From: Deltaproteobacteria bacterium
GTDB taxonomy: Bacteria; Bdellovibrionota_B; Oligoflexia; Oligoflexales; Bog-1112
Length of the DNA: 64,000 bases
Direction of reading: 5' to 3'
Assembly (NCBI GenBank): GCA_016186945.1
Contig: JACPKR010000038.1
Coordinates: forward strand, 32,072-96,071
Position numbers and translations under genes: made by a program. The notes beneath the pieces are model-generated. The model was not told the origin of the DNA. It saw only the letters and a list, made by a program, of their open reading frames with translations, and made no database searches. Positions within the stretch are counted from its first letter, which is position 1. Every line of letters begins with the position of its first letter. Below are positions 8,340 to 17,311 of this stretch, one piece after another.

Positions 8340-9341
8340 TTATTGCTTTGTCATCAGCTTTTCGTCGAGAAGATGACAAGCTGCATGATGGCCTTCCCCG
8401 GCTTTGAAGTTGGGGGGGACAACTCGTGTGCATACGTCCATTTTCCATGGACAGCGCGTGTGGAAGGGGCAGCCGCTGGGAGGATGAGCGGGAGACGGCA
8501 GGTCTCCATGCAAAAGAATTTGCTCACGTACTCGCTCTTTCCTAGGGTCTGCCAAGGGGACAGCACTGAGGAGCGCTTTTGTGTACGGGTGCTGTGGACT
8601 TCCGAACAGATCTTCGGTGTTTGCCAATTCAACGATTTTTCCAAGATACATGACGGCGATGCGATCGGAGATGTAGCGTACCACCGAGATATCATGAGCG
8701 ATGAAAAGATAGGAGAGGTGAAACTCTTTCTGCAAATCTTTCAAAAGATTCAAAATCTGAGCTTGAATGGACACGTCTAAAGCTGAGACGGGTTCGTCGC
8801 AGAGAATGACTTTCGGCCGAATAGCGACTGCTCTGGCGATGGCAATCCTTTGCCGTTGTCCTCCTGAGAACTCGTGGGGATATTTGCGAATATAGCGAGA
8901 GGAAAGTCCGACGGTTTCCATAAGATCGGCGACAGTTTTTTCCAACTCTTTGCGCGCCAGTACTTTCTCGCAAGCTCGGATGGGTTCTGCGATGATGTCA
9001 AAGACGGTCATTCGCGGGTCGAGTGATGCGTAGGGATCCTGGAAGATCATCTGTATATTCGAGCGATGCTTCCTAAGCGCGGCACCATCGAGCCTGGTGA
9101 TATCTTGGCCGCAAAGTTCGATGTGTCCATCGGTGGGAGAGTATAAGCGGATCAGGGTTCGGCCCAGCGTGGTTTTTCCACACCCTGATTCGCCCACCAG
9201 ACCGAGCGTTTCCCCCTTGAACAGATCGAGAGTCACCCCGTTGACAGCTTGAATGAGGGAATCCTGTTTGCGAAACAACACACCCTTGTATGTAGGAAAG
9301 TACATTTTCAGATCGCGAGCGGCGAGCATGAGTTCCGTCAT
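8340..9341 (-). CDS. oppF: Oligopeptide ABC transporter ATP-binding subunit OppF
   Basis: Cytoplasmic ATPase of the peptide importer, 333 residues. Walker A GESGCGKTT 50-58, signature SGGQRQR 159-165 and Walker B VILCDEP around 178-184. The C-terminal oligopeptide-transporter domain (HPYTKALLSAVP and a Cys-containing GCPFHTRCP) marks the Opp/Dpp subfamily. The ATG overlaps the oppD stop by four bases (ATGA), the typical arrangement for coupled subunits. It is the last gene of the minus-strand opp operon. Confidence 0.95.
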   Translation of the reverse strand: MTELMLAARDLKMYFPTYKGVLFRKQDSLIQAVNGVTLDLFKGETLGLVGESGCGKTTLGRTLIRLYSPTDGHIELCGQDITRLDGAALRKHRSNIQMIFQDPYASLDPRMTVFDIIAEPIRACEKVLARKELEKTVADLMETVGLSSRYIRKYPHEFSGGQRQRIAIARAVAIRPKVILCDEPVSALDVSIQAQILNLLKDLQKEFHLSYLFIAHDISVVRYISDRIAVMYLGKIVELANTEDLFGSPQHPYTKALLSAVPLADPRKERVREQILLHGDLPSPAHPPSGCPFHTRCPWKMDVCTRVVPPNFKAGEGHHAACHLLDEKLMTKQ

Positions 9342-10327
9342 GTTTTCTCCCCTTCCTTCTTTTCCCAGTAACAGAGAGCTTCCTGTGTCGAAGAATATTT
9401 TCGCAGGGGAAGAGGATGATCATCTCGGCACTGGCGCATCACTTTCGGGCAGCGATCTGCAAAGGGGCAACCCTTCGGCAGACGGGAGGGGTCCGGTGGT
9501 AGCCCGGGGATGGCTTTCAGGTCTCCTTTTCCCGAGTCAAGGCGGGGCATGGAACCAAGCAACCCAATCGTGTAAGGATGGCTGGGGGTATAGAAAATAT
9601 CGTCTGCCGTACCTCGTTCCACGATTTTACCTGCATACATGACACAGATTTCGTCCGCCATCCCTGCCACCACGCCCAAATCATGCGTGATCAGGATGAT
9701 GGAAAGGTTCATTTCCTTTTGAAGATTTTTTAAAAGGTTGAGGATCTGTGCCTGAATTGTCACGTCCAAAGCAGTAGTAGGCTCATCGGCAATCAGAAGT
9801 TCCGGCCTGGAGATAAGTGCCATTGCTATCATCACCCGTTGGCGCATCCCTCCGGAAAACTCGTGCGGGTAACGGTCTATTCGTTGTTTCGCATCAGGAA
9901 TACCGACATGTTCCAGAGCTTCAATTGCTCGTCTGCGTGCCTCTTTTTTTGAAATCTCGTTGTGATGGGCACGGAGGCCTTCCGTCAGCTGGATGGAAAC
10001 GCGCAGGTAGGGATTGAGGGAAGTCATGGGGTCTTGGAAGATCATCGCGATCTTTTCTCCACGCAATGCCTGTAGCTCTCGATCGGGAAGGTGCAAGAGG
10101 TCGCGGTCGTGGAAAAAAGCTTTGCCTCCTACAATTCTGCCAGGCGGCTGCGGGATTAGCCCCAAGAGCGAAAGCATAGAGACCGACTTCCCGGAACCAG
10201 ACTCACCGACCAAAGCCAAGGTTTTTCCCTTTTTCACGGTCAGACTGATGCCGTCTACAGACTTGAATAGACCGTCACGAGTGAAAAAGTAGGTTTTCAG
10301 TTCATCGACTTGCAGGAGAGCTGTCAT
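9338..10327 (-). CDS. oppD: Oligopeptide ABC transporter ATP-binding subunit OppD
   Basis: Second ATPase of the peptide importer, 329 residues. Walker A GESGSGKS begins at residue 41; the signature reads SGGMRQR; Walker B is [12 protein letters not shown]. The C-terminal oligo-HPY domain includes [12 protein letters not shown] and GCPFADRCP. It is expected to pair with OppF on the OppB/OppC membrane core. It starts nine bases after the oppC stop. Confidence 0.95.
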   Translation of the reverse strand: MTALLQVDELKTYFFTRDGLFKSVDGISLTVKKGKTLALVGESGSGKSVSMLSLLGLIPQPPGRIVGGKAFFHDRDLLHLPDRELQALRGEKIAMIFQDPMTSLNPYLRVSIQLTEGLRAHHNEISKKEARRRAIEALEHVGIPDAKQRIDRYPHEFSGGMRQRVMIAMALISRPELLIADEPTTALDVTIQAQILNLLKNLQKEMNLSIILITHDLGVVAGMADEICVMYAGKIVERGTADDIFYTPSHPYTIGLLGSMPRLDSGKGDLKAIPGLPPDPSRLPKGCPFADRCPKVMRQCRDDHPLPLRKYSSTQEALCYWEKKEGEKT

Positions 10328-10335
10328 GTGTGGCC

Positions 10336-11244
10336 TCAGTCTTTACTGGCTTGAGGATCCAAAGCATCTCGTAAGCCGTCACCCAGGAAATTCAAAGCCA
10401 GGAGAGTTAACATCAACGACGCACATGGAATTATCAACATCCACGGATAAGTCTGCATCGCCCCTACTCCATCGGAGATAAGCGTACCCCAGCTGGCCAT
10501 AGGTTCTTGCACCCCCAGGCCAAGAAAACTGAGGAAAGCCTCCTCCAGGATCACGTTAGGTACTGTCAACGTTACATAGACGATCACGGTTCCCAACACG
10601 TTGGGTATTAAGTGGGACGCGATGATCCGCACATGCCCCACACCCATCGAACGGGCTGCATCGACATATTCCATCTTCTTTAAACTGACAACCTGGCCTC
10701 GCACGATCCTTGCCATGGTCAGCCACTGAATGGCTCCTAGAGCTATGAAGAGCAGATAAATATTTCTGCCAAACAGCACCATCAGAATGATCACGAAGAA
10801 CGTGAAAGGCAGGGCGTACAAAATTTCCAACAAGCGCATCATGATGTTATCGACCCGCCCTCCCATGTACCCTGAGATGGACCCGTAAAGCACACCTATC
10901 GCCAAACTTACCGCAGTCGCAAGAATCCCCACCATGAGAGAAATCCGCGCTCCGTGAAGCACTCGTGTGAACATGTCACGCCCGAGCGCATCCGTGCCAA
11001 AATAATGCACGCTGTCAGGAGCAACCGCCCCCAACAGTAAGTCTGTCTCCTCAAACGGAAAGGAAGCAATCCAGGGGGCTAAAACGGCAAGACTCGCCTG
11101 TACGATCAAATAGCAGAACCCTATGACCGCCATCTTGTTTTTCAAGAGACGTTGGAAAGCGTCTTGCCACAGACTTCTCCCCTTTTCTGCCTCCACGACC
11201 GCTGCTTTCATTATCATCTGCTTCTCAAGTACCATTTGAGTCAT
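10336..11244 (-). CDS. oppC: Oligopeptide ABC transporter permease OppC
   Basis: Inner-membrane permease of the peptide importer, 302 residues, with a cytoplasmic N-terminal extension before about six membrane segments. The EAA-type loop that contacts the ATPases is seen around AARSMGVGHVRIIASHLIPN. FLGLGVQEPMASWGTLISDG near the end is characteristic of OppC/DppC. The ATG at 11244 lies inside the oppB 3' end (20-base overlap). Confidence 0.93.
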   Translation of the reverse strand: MTQMVLEKQMIMKAAVVEAEKGRSLWQDAFQRLLKNKMAVIGFCYLIVQASLAVLAPWIASFPFEETDLLLGAVAPDSVHYFGTDALGRDMFTRVLHGARISLMVGILATAVSLAIGVLYGSISGYMGGRVDNIMMRLLEILYALPFTFFVIILMVLFGRNIYLLFIALGAIQWLTMARIVRGQVVSLKKMEYVDAARSMGVGHVRIIASHLIPNVLGTVIVYVTLTVPNVILEEAFLSFLGLGVQEPMASWGTLISDGVGAMQTYPWMLIIPCASLMLTLLALNFLGDGLRDALDPQASKD

Positions 11245-12154
11245 AAGACACTTTCGGGTTCATGAATGCATACGCGATATCGACGATCAAATTCATAAGA
11301 ACAATGAAAACCGCAAGGAACAAGACGCACCCAAGCACGAGTGTGTAGTCTCGATTCAGGGCTGACTGAACGAAAAAACGTCCCAGCCCAGGGACACTGA
11401 AGATGGTCTCCACAACCAGGGAACCGGTCAGCATTGCCGCAACGGCAGGACCGAGGAAACTTACAGTCGACAGCAGCCCACCTTTTAAAGTATGGCGCAG
11501 CATAATCAACCAACCTGGAAGTCCTTTTGCCTTCGCCGTCCTTATGAAGTCCTGATGCACCATATCGAGAATCCCCGCACGAGAGAGACGAGCGAAGTAA
11601 GCTGCGTACATGGTACCCAGAGTCAGCGCGGGGAGAACCGCGTCTTTCGCCTCGGTCCATCCGGCGACATTAAACCACTCCAAGTTTATCGCAAAGACAA
11701 GCATAAACAAGGGACCGATCACAAAAGATGGGAGACTGATCCCAAGCATGGCAAAGGTCATGGGAAGAAAGTCCCGCTTGGTGTTGGGTTTGCTGGCCGC
11801 GAAAATCCCCGCACCAACACCGAGTATCAAGGCGTAAATCAAACCCAAAAGGCCGATCAACGCAGAAACAGGAAACGTCTCGGCAATGATTTCATTGACA
11901 GTCCTGCTTGGGTAGCGAAACGAGGGGCCCAGGTCACCCTGGAGTAACATGCCCATGTAACGCAGGTACTGCGCAGCAAGTGGTTCATCGAGGTGATACT
12001 TTGCTTCCAGGTTTTTCAAAATTTCTTCGGGAACTTTCCGGTCAGTGTCAAACGGCCCGCCAGGAGTCATGCGCATTACGAAGAAGGTGAGGGTGGCAAC
12101 AATCCAGAGGACTGGGATAATGATCAGGAGCCGCTTCAGAATAAATTTCGTCAC
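11225..12154 (-). CDS. oppB: Oligopeptide ABC transporter permease OppB
   Basis: Inner-membrane permease partner of OppC, 309 residues and six predicted membrane segments. Family features seen: the opening ILKRLLIIIPVLWIVATLTF, the phrase TPGGPFDTDRKVPEEI, and the EAA loop RTAKAKGLPGWLIMLRHTLK. It begins with GTG at 12154, preceded by GGGGAC. It lies 20 bases downstream of oppA. Confidence 0.93.
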   Translation of the reverse strand: MTKFILKRLLIIIPVLWIVATLTFFVMRMTPGGPFDTDRKVPEEILKNLEAKYHLDEPLAAQYLRYMGMLLQGDLGPSFRYPSRTVNEIIAETFPVSALIGLLGLIYALILGVGAGIFAASKPNTKRDFLPMTFAMLGISLPSFVIGPLFMLVFAINLEWFNVAGWTEAKDAVLPALTLGTMYAAYFARLSRAGILDMVHQDFIRTAKAKGLPGWLIMLRHTLKGGLLSTVSFLGPAVAAMLTGSLVVETIFSVPGLGRFFVQSALNRDYTLVLGCVLFLAVFIVLMNLIVDIAYAFMNPKVSYDSNGT

Positions 12155-12174
12155 CTACGTCCCCATTTGTTGTT

Positions 12175-13830
12175 TCACTTCTTAACGTCCACCAAAACAT
12201 AGTATTTGTATAATAGACGGTCCGTGATGTTGTCGTACCATTCCGTTATTTTCCCTTCCTCCAGCATGCGCACATCTTCCGATATCAGTTTCTGCTGGGT
12301 ATAGAAATAAATCGGGAGGATAGGCAGTTCAGTGAGGAGAAGGTCTTCCGCTTTTTGGAAGTAATCAAATCGTTTTGCCTGATCGAGAGTTTCTGCTGCC
12401 ATATCAATCATCTTGTCGTAGTCCTTATTGGACCAACCGGTCTTGTTATTGCCACCATTTGTTACGAACATGTCCAAAAATGTATTGGGATCAGGATAGT
12501 CACCCACCCAACCCGCTCGCGAGACGTTGAAGTTTCCCTTGTTTTCGGAATCAAGATAAACTTTCCACTCTTGATTGAATAGCTCCACTTCCACCCCTAG
12601 GTTTTTGTTCCACATCTGCTGGATGGCAATAGCGATTTGCTTATGCGCTTCGTTTGTGTTGTAAAGCAGTTCTATTTTCGGCATCGTCTTGGGATCTTCG
12701 TAACCCGCATCCTTAAGAAGTTTTTTCGCTTCGGCTATCGCCTCGGGCGTTACACTCACGGGCAGTGTGTGCTGGCCCTGGTAGAAGTAACCCGCCACCG
12801 TCGGAGTGAAAGAACCAGCTGGTAACTGCCCCCCGCGCGTTACGCGCTCGACAATTAGCTTCCTATCGACAGTGAGCGCAAGAGCACGGCGAACCCGTGG
12901 GTCATCCATCGGTTTCTTCCTGACATTAAAACGATAGAAGTACACGGCAAGGTTAGGAACATTTTTGTAGATCTGATATTGATTGGGGTTCTGTTTCATC
13001 TTGCTTTGATAGAAGGGAACTTTTAGTGTAGGCACTGTGGACGTCATATGCAAGTCCCCGGCTACGAACATCTTCTCCTCCGTATCAGTGTTTTCCACCG
13101 GATAGAAAATAACTTCGTTCATCATGACAGCTTCTTTGTCCCAGTAATGTTCGTTACGCGCCAGGTGTATATGACGATTAAGCTTCCACTCTTTCAACTT
13201 GAAAGGGCCATTGGAAACCAACTTGCCTTCTTTCGTCCACTCTTTGCCTTCCTTCTCAACAACGTGCGGAGGTACAGGGTAATACGTGTGAAATGAGGTA
13301 AGGCGTACAAAGAACGGGGTCGGGTTTTCCAAGCTTACCTGCAAGGTGTATTTATCGAGTGCCTTTATGCCAACTTGTGTGGGATCCTTAATTTTGCCAG
13401 CGTTGAAAGCCTCGCCATTCTTCACGTAAAAAAGTTGATAGGCATATTCTGACGCTGTCTTCGGCGACAAAGCACGGATCCACGAATAAACGAAGTCTTG
13501 TGCAGTAACTTCGACGCCGTCTGACCAGCGCGCATTTTTGCGCAGTTTGAAGGTATAAACTTTTCCATCTGCTGAGACAGACCAGGATTCAGCCACTCCC
13601 GGAATAGGATCAAGGGTTCGCGGTTGGTATGCCATCAAACCTTCGAAAAGGTTGTCAAGAATGTGCGACTCGGGCGTCCCTGTTACAGTCGCGGGATCAA
13701 GATCCTTCGGCTCGGTAGCGTTTCCGACTTTTATAAGCTGCTGCTTAGCAACCGTGTAGCTGCGGGCATCCGCTTCCCATAGCAGGAGAAACGACAAACT
13801 TACACTAAAGATCTTGAAAAAGTTCCCCAT
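12175..13830 (-). CDS. oppA: Oligopeptide-binding protein OppA
   Basis: Periplasmic solute-binding protein (family 5 extracellular), 551 residues with a signal peptide ending near residue 24. Typical features are EPKDLDPATVTGTPE near the N-terminus, FEGLMAYQP, KDFVY-like AQDFVYSWIRALSP, and DYPDPNTFLDMF late in the chain. First gene of oppABCDF. The ATG at 13830 is preferred: GAGGTGG sits six bases upstream, whereas the in-frame GTG at 13845 has no such site. The lack of a lipobox suggests a soluble periplasmic protein. Confidence 0.93.
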   Translation of the reverse strand: MGNFFKIFSVSLSFLLLWEADARSYTVAKQQLIKVGNATEPKDLDPATVTGTPESHILDNLFEGLMAYQPRTLDPIPGVAESWSVSADGKVYTFKLRKNARWSDGVEVTAQDFVYSWIRALSPKTASEYAYQLFYVKNGEAFNAGKIKDPTQVGIKALDKYTLQVSLENPTPFFVRLTSFHTYYPVPPHVVEKEGKEWTKEGKLVSNGPFKLKEWKLNRHIHLARNEHYWDKEAVMMNEVIFYPVENTDTEEKMFVAGDLHMTSTVPTLKVPFYQSKMKQNPNQYQIYKNVPNLAVYFYRFNVRKKPMDDPRVRRALALTVDRKLIVERVTRGGQLPAGSFTPTVAGYFYQGQHTLPVSVTPEAIAEAKKLLKDAGYEDPKTMPKIELLYNTNEAHKQIAIAIQQMWNKNLGVEVELFNQEWKVYLDSENKGNFNVSRAGWVGDYPDPNTFLDMFVTNGGNNKTGWSNKDYDKMIDMAAETLDQAKRFDYFQKAEDLLLTELPILPIYFYTQQKLISEDVRMLEEGKITEWYDNITDRLLYKYYVLVDVKK

Positions 13831-13905
13831 ACCGAACCACCTCACTCAACGATTTCTACTTATATGAATAACTTGATAAGCAGGCGAGAAGCAACCGGAA
13901 ATTAG

Positions 13906-14054
13906 CTACGTCAAAATCGCGTAGGACACTTGGGGCAAATAGGGAGAGGGGGGTTGGGGGGGCGAGTGAAGCGTCGCCTCCCCCGGATTTCTTGGAGGAA
14001 CCAGCTGCGCAGTTTCCTCCAAACCACATCAATGCATTACCTACGTCAAAATCG
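13906..14054. mobile_element. Dispersed element bounded by a 14-bp direct repeat
   Basis: CTACGTCAAAATCG occurs at 13906-13919 and again at 14041-14054. Between them (13920-14040) lies a minus-oriented copy of the dispersed element ending precisely in GCATTAC. The right-hand repeat is the tail of the terminator of the 14089-17172 gene, so the left copy looks like a target-site duplication made when the element inserted. The element itself has lost part of its left terminus and has an internal deletion near its right end. Confidence 0.7.
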
Positions 14055-14078
14055 AGCAAGGAAGGGACTTCCTTGCTC
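14054..14078 (-). terminator. Rho-independent terminator of the 1027-residue lipoprotein gene
   Basis: Perfect 11-bp stem GAGCAAGGAAG / CTTCCTTGCTC with a three-base loop, starting 10 bases beyond the stop at 14089. On the minus strand it is followed by GATTTTG. Confidence 0.75.
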
Positions 14079-14088
14079 CTAATGTGGG

Positions 14089-17000
14089 TTATTGAACTTC
14101 GCTGTCAGGGTTTAGAGTAGCGCTGAATGAAGCTGTGAAGCCTCCATTCTCTGTTGACTCTTCAGACGAGCCTTCTGCACTTTCACCCTGGTCAACGTTA
14201 CGTGATCCTCGGCAAGTATCGACAAAGGACTGGCTATACACGCCTTTGATCACCGCATCGTCGCCACCGTTGGTGTAAGTAAGATTTTTCAGACGCTGCA
14301 CTTCGCCCCAGAAACAACCTTCTGATCCCATACCGCCTTCTTCTTTCTGGAGGCGAGAGTCTTCGACTATGAAGCTTGCCGTTGTGCCTTTTTCAGCAGC
14401 ACTGAGGTCGAGGTTCAATGCGCCCGCCATGCGTCTCTTCACAGGCCCGCGGATGGTGACACCGAACGTGAAGTCGTCGTTAGCATCCAAAATGGGCTGA
14501 TGAGAGAGGGACGAGTCGGGAAGACAACTTGACTTTGCTTCGATGGAACGAAGTTTTTGCTTGTAAGTGTCGTCGGTGCGGAACGCTTCACGACCCTTGA
14601 TTTCCGCGATGCGACGTGTCAGCTCGGCCAGGATGTGTTGCTTGGGAATCGACCCTGCACTCGCAGATTCAAACGCAGGAAGGCTGCAACTTGTGCCTCC
14701 ACCGCCCGGTCCACCGGGACCACCGATGAAGCGACATAGTTTCTCCGCAATGGAAGCTGGTACCGCTTGCCCGCAGGCTACGCCAGCAACAGCTAACCCC
14801 GTGAGAGTCCCAATGTCGAGAAGGCGGCACATGTCGTTCAGAAGCCAACCGAAGCGATCAGGATGATTGAGAGCAAGGTTTACCACCTTCACAGCCAGGC
14901 TTGGTAACTGAGTTGCCGCAAGCGTCGCGCGCTCTGAATCCGTTTTTGCAATGTCCAATGCTGTCAGTGTCGTTATCGACGTGTCGATGGATGTGAGATC
15001 GGATCGGAAAAGATGATCGCGGATGGCCCATCCAAAACCACGAACGACATCTTCAACCGCACGGCCGCTAGTATCGTTCTGCACGAAATTCAACTGACTC
15101 TTGATTTGTGTCGCTGTACAGCCAAACACAAAAGGTCCGCCAGCAACCGCTCCCGTTTCTCCCGTTTTTGCGGTAAGCGCTCGGAAGAAATCTAGGATAA
15201 GCCCTTGCTTGGCAGAAGCAGCTACAGTGGACTTCCACTGTGGCTCACCCGTGTCAAAGTCGAGGCTATTCTTAAATGTCGTGAAATAAGCTGCTGTCGT
15301 GACAATGCGTGAAAGGTCAAACTCATGAAGATCCTGACAAACCTGCTGGTTCATGTCAGCAATGCCAGTTGGCTCGGTGCTACCAGCGGGTGCGGACGGT
15401 CCTGTGATGCCAGATTTGTCTTGAAGCGCTTGTCTGAAGGACTTGGACAGCAAATCCTTCAACAAGTCACGACCGTTCGTCCATGTGAACGTAGTGCCTC
15501 CTTCGAACGGTTTAAAGCTGATCGCGCTACAATTCAGATCGCCGTCATCTTCAATGGCCTGGTCTACAAAGCGTGAACGCTCCCAGTTCCAGTCGGACCC
15601 TTGCCACTCCGATGCGAGAGCAGCCAAGGCTGCGTCTTTCACACCGTTGTCGCAGGTTTTGCTGAGGTCAGCAATTCCTGTCTCGGAAAGATCGAGGCCG
15701 ACGCTTGCAGCATAGTTAAATGCATCGCGTAGGCCCGAGGTACGATTTTCACCCCCTTGTTGGTGACGAGCCTCGCCCAGGGTGTTGAGAAACTCCTCAA
15801 CGATCCCCTGCTTTTGCCACAAGGATTCATCAACCTTACCCTCGACATGAGCCTGGCACTCGGCTATGAATTTCTTGCGCTCAGCATCCTGATTACCCGC
15901 TTTGAGAGCGTCTTTGTAGATGCTACACCACTCGGCAGGAGGGCCTTCTCCGGGTTGATTGAACATGCTTTCAAACTGTGCCAACTCTCCCGCAGGAACA
16001 CCGGCAGTGTTCGCGGTTGCTCCCGCGCCTACCTTGAAGGTGAATCCTTCACATTGCCGAACCCCGTTTTTGAACGCGACGGTAGCTTTTTTATATCCCG
16101 CGATCAGGTCGTCAACAATCCCGGCACAACCTGCGCCTTCTCCGTAAATTTGCTCCAGACCCTCCTTCAACTCTTCAACGTCTTCCCCCTGTTCTTCGGC
16201 CTGGCCGGCAAGGGCGACCTTGTAGTTTTCTACAGCGGCAGAAGGCATCCATGAATCGGTACCGTTGTTGTAAATCACGTTAAAGAGACTGTTGAAAGAG
16301 ACATCGTCCTGGGTAAAGGAGTAGGAACGGGTACCGTCTGAAAGATGGTAGGTGACTGCTCCTGTGTTGCCACCTGGACGGCAGGCATTCATGGCATCTT
16401 CAGATCGCCACATTTCCAAGACTGGTAAGTCACCTGTAACGGCAGTCGTCAGATAATTGACAAAGAACTCCTCGGTGAATCCTTCACAGCCTTCAAAGTT
16501 ATGCTCGACGGCTTTGTCACCCTTTACAAAGTCGTTTCTCTCTTCTCGTCCCAATTCGACCATACAGAAACCATATCTCCCACTTGTAATGCTTAGGTTA
16601 GACACTTCAGATGGGATGAAGGTCCCCGTGTCTTCCACCACCACCTCTTCGTTTGTTGCAGATGTTTGTTCGATGGTAGAGACCGATACGGCACCGCTGC
16701 TTGGATCGAAGTTAAGAGCCAGGCTGACTTTGCTGGAATTTTTCCCGACTGCGAGTTGACTCGACGTCAATATCCCGACAATCGTGAGATTGTTCGGGTC
16801 GCTTCCCGTCAACACAAAGCAACCAAATGCTTTTTCTTTAAACCCATCGCAAGTAAGGTCAAAAGCACCGTTTACATCTAACTGATCGATACAGGCAGTT
16901 GCGCCCGTCAAGTCAAGCGTCACGCATTTCAACCAGTAGTCTGTGGGTGATACGCTTGTCGATGTCGATGTGCTTTGCGCCAACCTAAGAGAGGAGCTTG

Positions 17001-17172
17001 AAGACGATGATGTAAAATTCAAGGCTCCCACTAAATTGACTGTCGTACTCTCCGCTGTGGCTGCGGAGCTCGTTGAATCCTCCGATTTTTTACCGCAACT
17101 CTGACTGAAAGCTGCCACCAACGCCAGACACACAAGAGCTTTCCAGACAGATACTGTCTTTGACGCCGTCAT
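14089..17172 (-). CDS. Large lipoprotein of unknown function
   Basis: 1027 residues, not recognised as any family. The N-terminus is a lipoprotein signal with lipobox FSQSC (Cys26), followed by a Ser/Thr-rich linker (about 31-75) containing runs of serine, typical of a surface tether. The rest is mixed alpha/beta in composition with many Cys scattered in pairs and a Gly-rich loop (IGGPGGPGGGGTSC) around residue 815. AAGGAGATG stands five bases before the ATG at 17172. It is a single-gene unit with its own terminator (14054-14078). Likely an outer-membrane or surface lipoprotein; function unknown. Confidence 0.85.
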   Translation of the reverse strand: MTASKTVSVWKALVCLALVAAFSQSCGKKSEDSTSSAATAESTTVNLVGALNFTSSSSSSSLRLAQSTSTSTSVSPTDYWLKCVTLDLTGATACIDQLDVNGAFDLTCDGFKEKAFGCFVLTGSDPNNLTIVGILTSSQLAVGKNSSKVSLALNFDPSSGAVSVSTIEQTSATNEEVVVEDTGTFIPSEVSNLSITSGRYGFCMVELGREERNDFVKGDKAVEHNFEGCEGFTEEFFVNYLTTAVTGDLPVLEMWRSEDAMNACRPGGNTGAVTYHLSDGTRSYSFTQDDVSFNSLFNVIYNNGTDSWMPSAAVENYKVALAGQAEEQGEDVEELKEGLEQIYGEGAGCAGIVDDLIAGYKKATVAFKNGVRQCEGFTFKVGAGATANTAGVPAGELAQFESMFNQPGEGPPAEWCSIYKDALKAGNQDAERKKFIAECQAHVEGKVDESLWQKQGIVEEFLNTLGEARHQQGGENRTSGLRDAFNYAASVGLDLSETGIADLSKTCDNGVKDAALAALASEWQGSDWNWERSRFVDQAIEDDGDLNCSAISFKPFEGGTTFTWTNGRDLLKDLLSKSFRQALQDKSGITGPSAPAGSTEPTGIADMNQQVCQDLHEFDLSRIVTTAAYFTTFKNSLDFDTGEPQWKSTVAASAKQGLILDFFRALTAKTGETGAVAGGPFVFGCTATQIKSQLNFVQNDTSGRAVEDVVRGFGWAIRDHLFRSDLTSIDTSITTLTALDIAKTDSERATLAATQLPSLAVKVVNLALNHPDRFGWLLNDMCRLLDIGTLTGLAVAGVACGQAVPASIAEKLCRFIGGPGGPGGGGTSCSLPAFESASAGSIPKQHILAELTRRIAEIKGREAFRTDDTYKQKLRSIEAKSSCLPDSSLSHQPILDANDDFTFGVTIRGPVKRRMAGALNLDLSAAEKGTTASFIVEDSRLQKEEGGMGSEGCFWGEVQRLKNLTYTNGGDDAVIKGVYSQSFVDTCRGSRNVDQGESAEGSSEESTENGGFTASFSATLNPDSEVQ

Positions 17173-17311
17173 AAGCTCATCTCCTTTATAATGTAATCGA
17201 AAGCCCGTCGACCCTAGGACTCTTCAATGGGAAAAGCCTACCCACGCGACAGACTTCCCATGCATCGTCAGAGCTTGATAAAAATTGAGGGGAAAATATA
17301 AATTCTTTTAT

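Noticed and set aside
9253-9642. 129-residue frame across the oppD/oppF junction on the opposite strand
   Set aside because: Both ATPase genes are complete and overlap in normal operon fashion here.
11241-11660. 139-residue frame overlapping oppB on the same strand
   Set aside because: Alternative frame of a well-supported permease gene.
15757-16254. 165-residue frame opposite the large lipoprotein gene
   Set aside because: No start signal or motif; a shadow of the 1027-residue gene.
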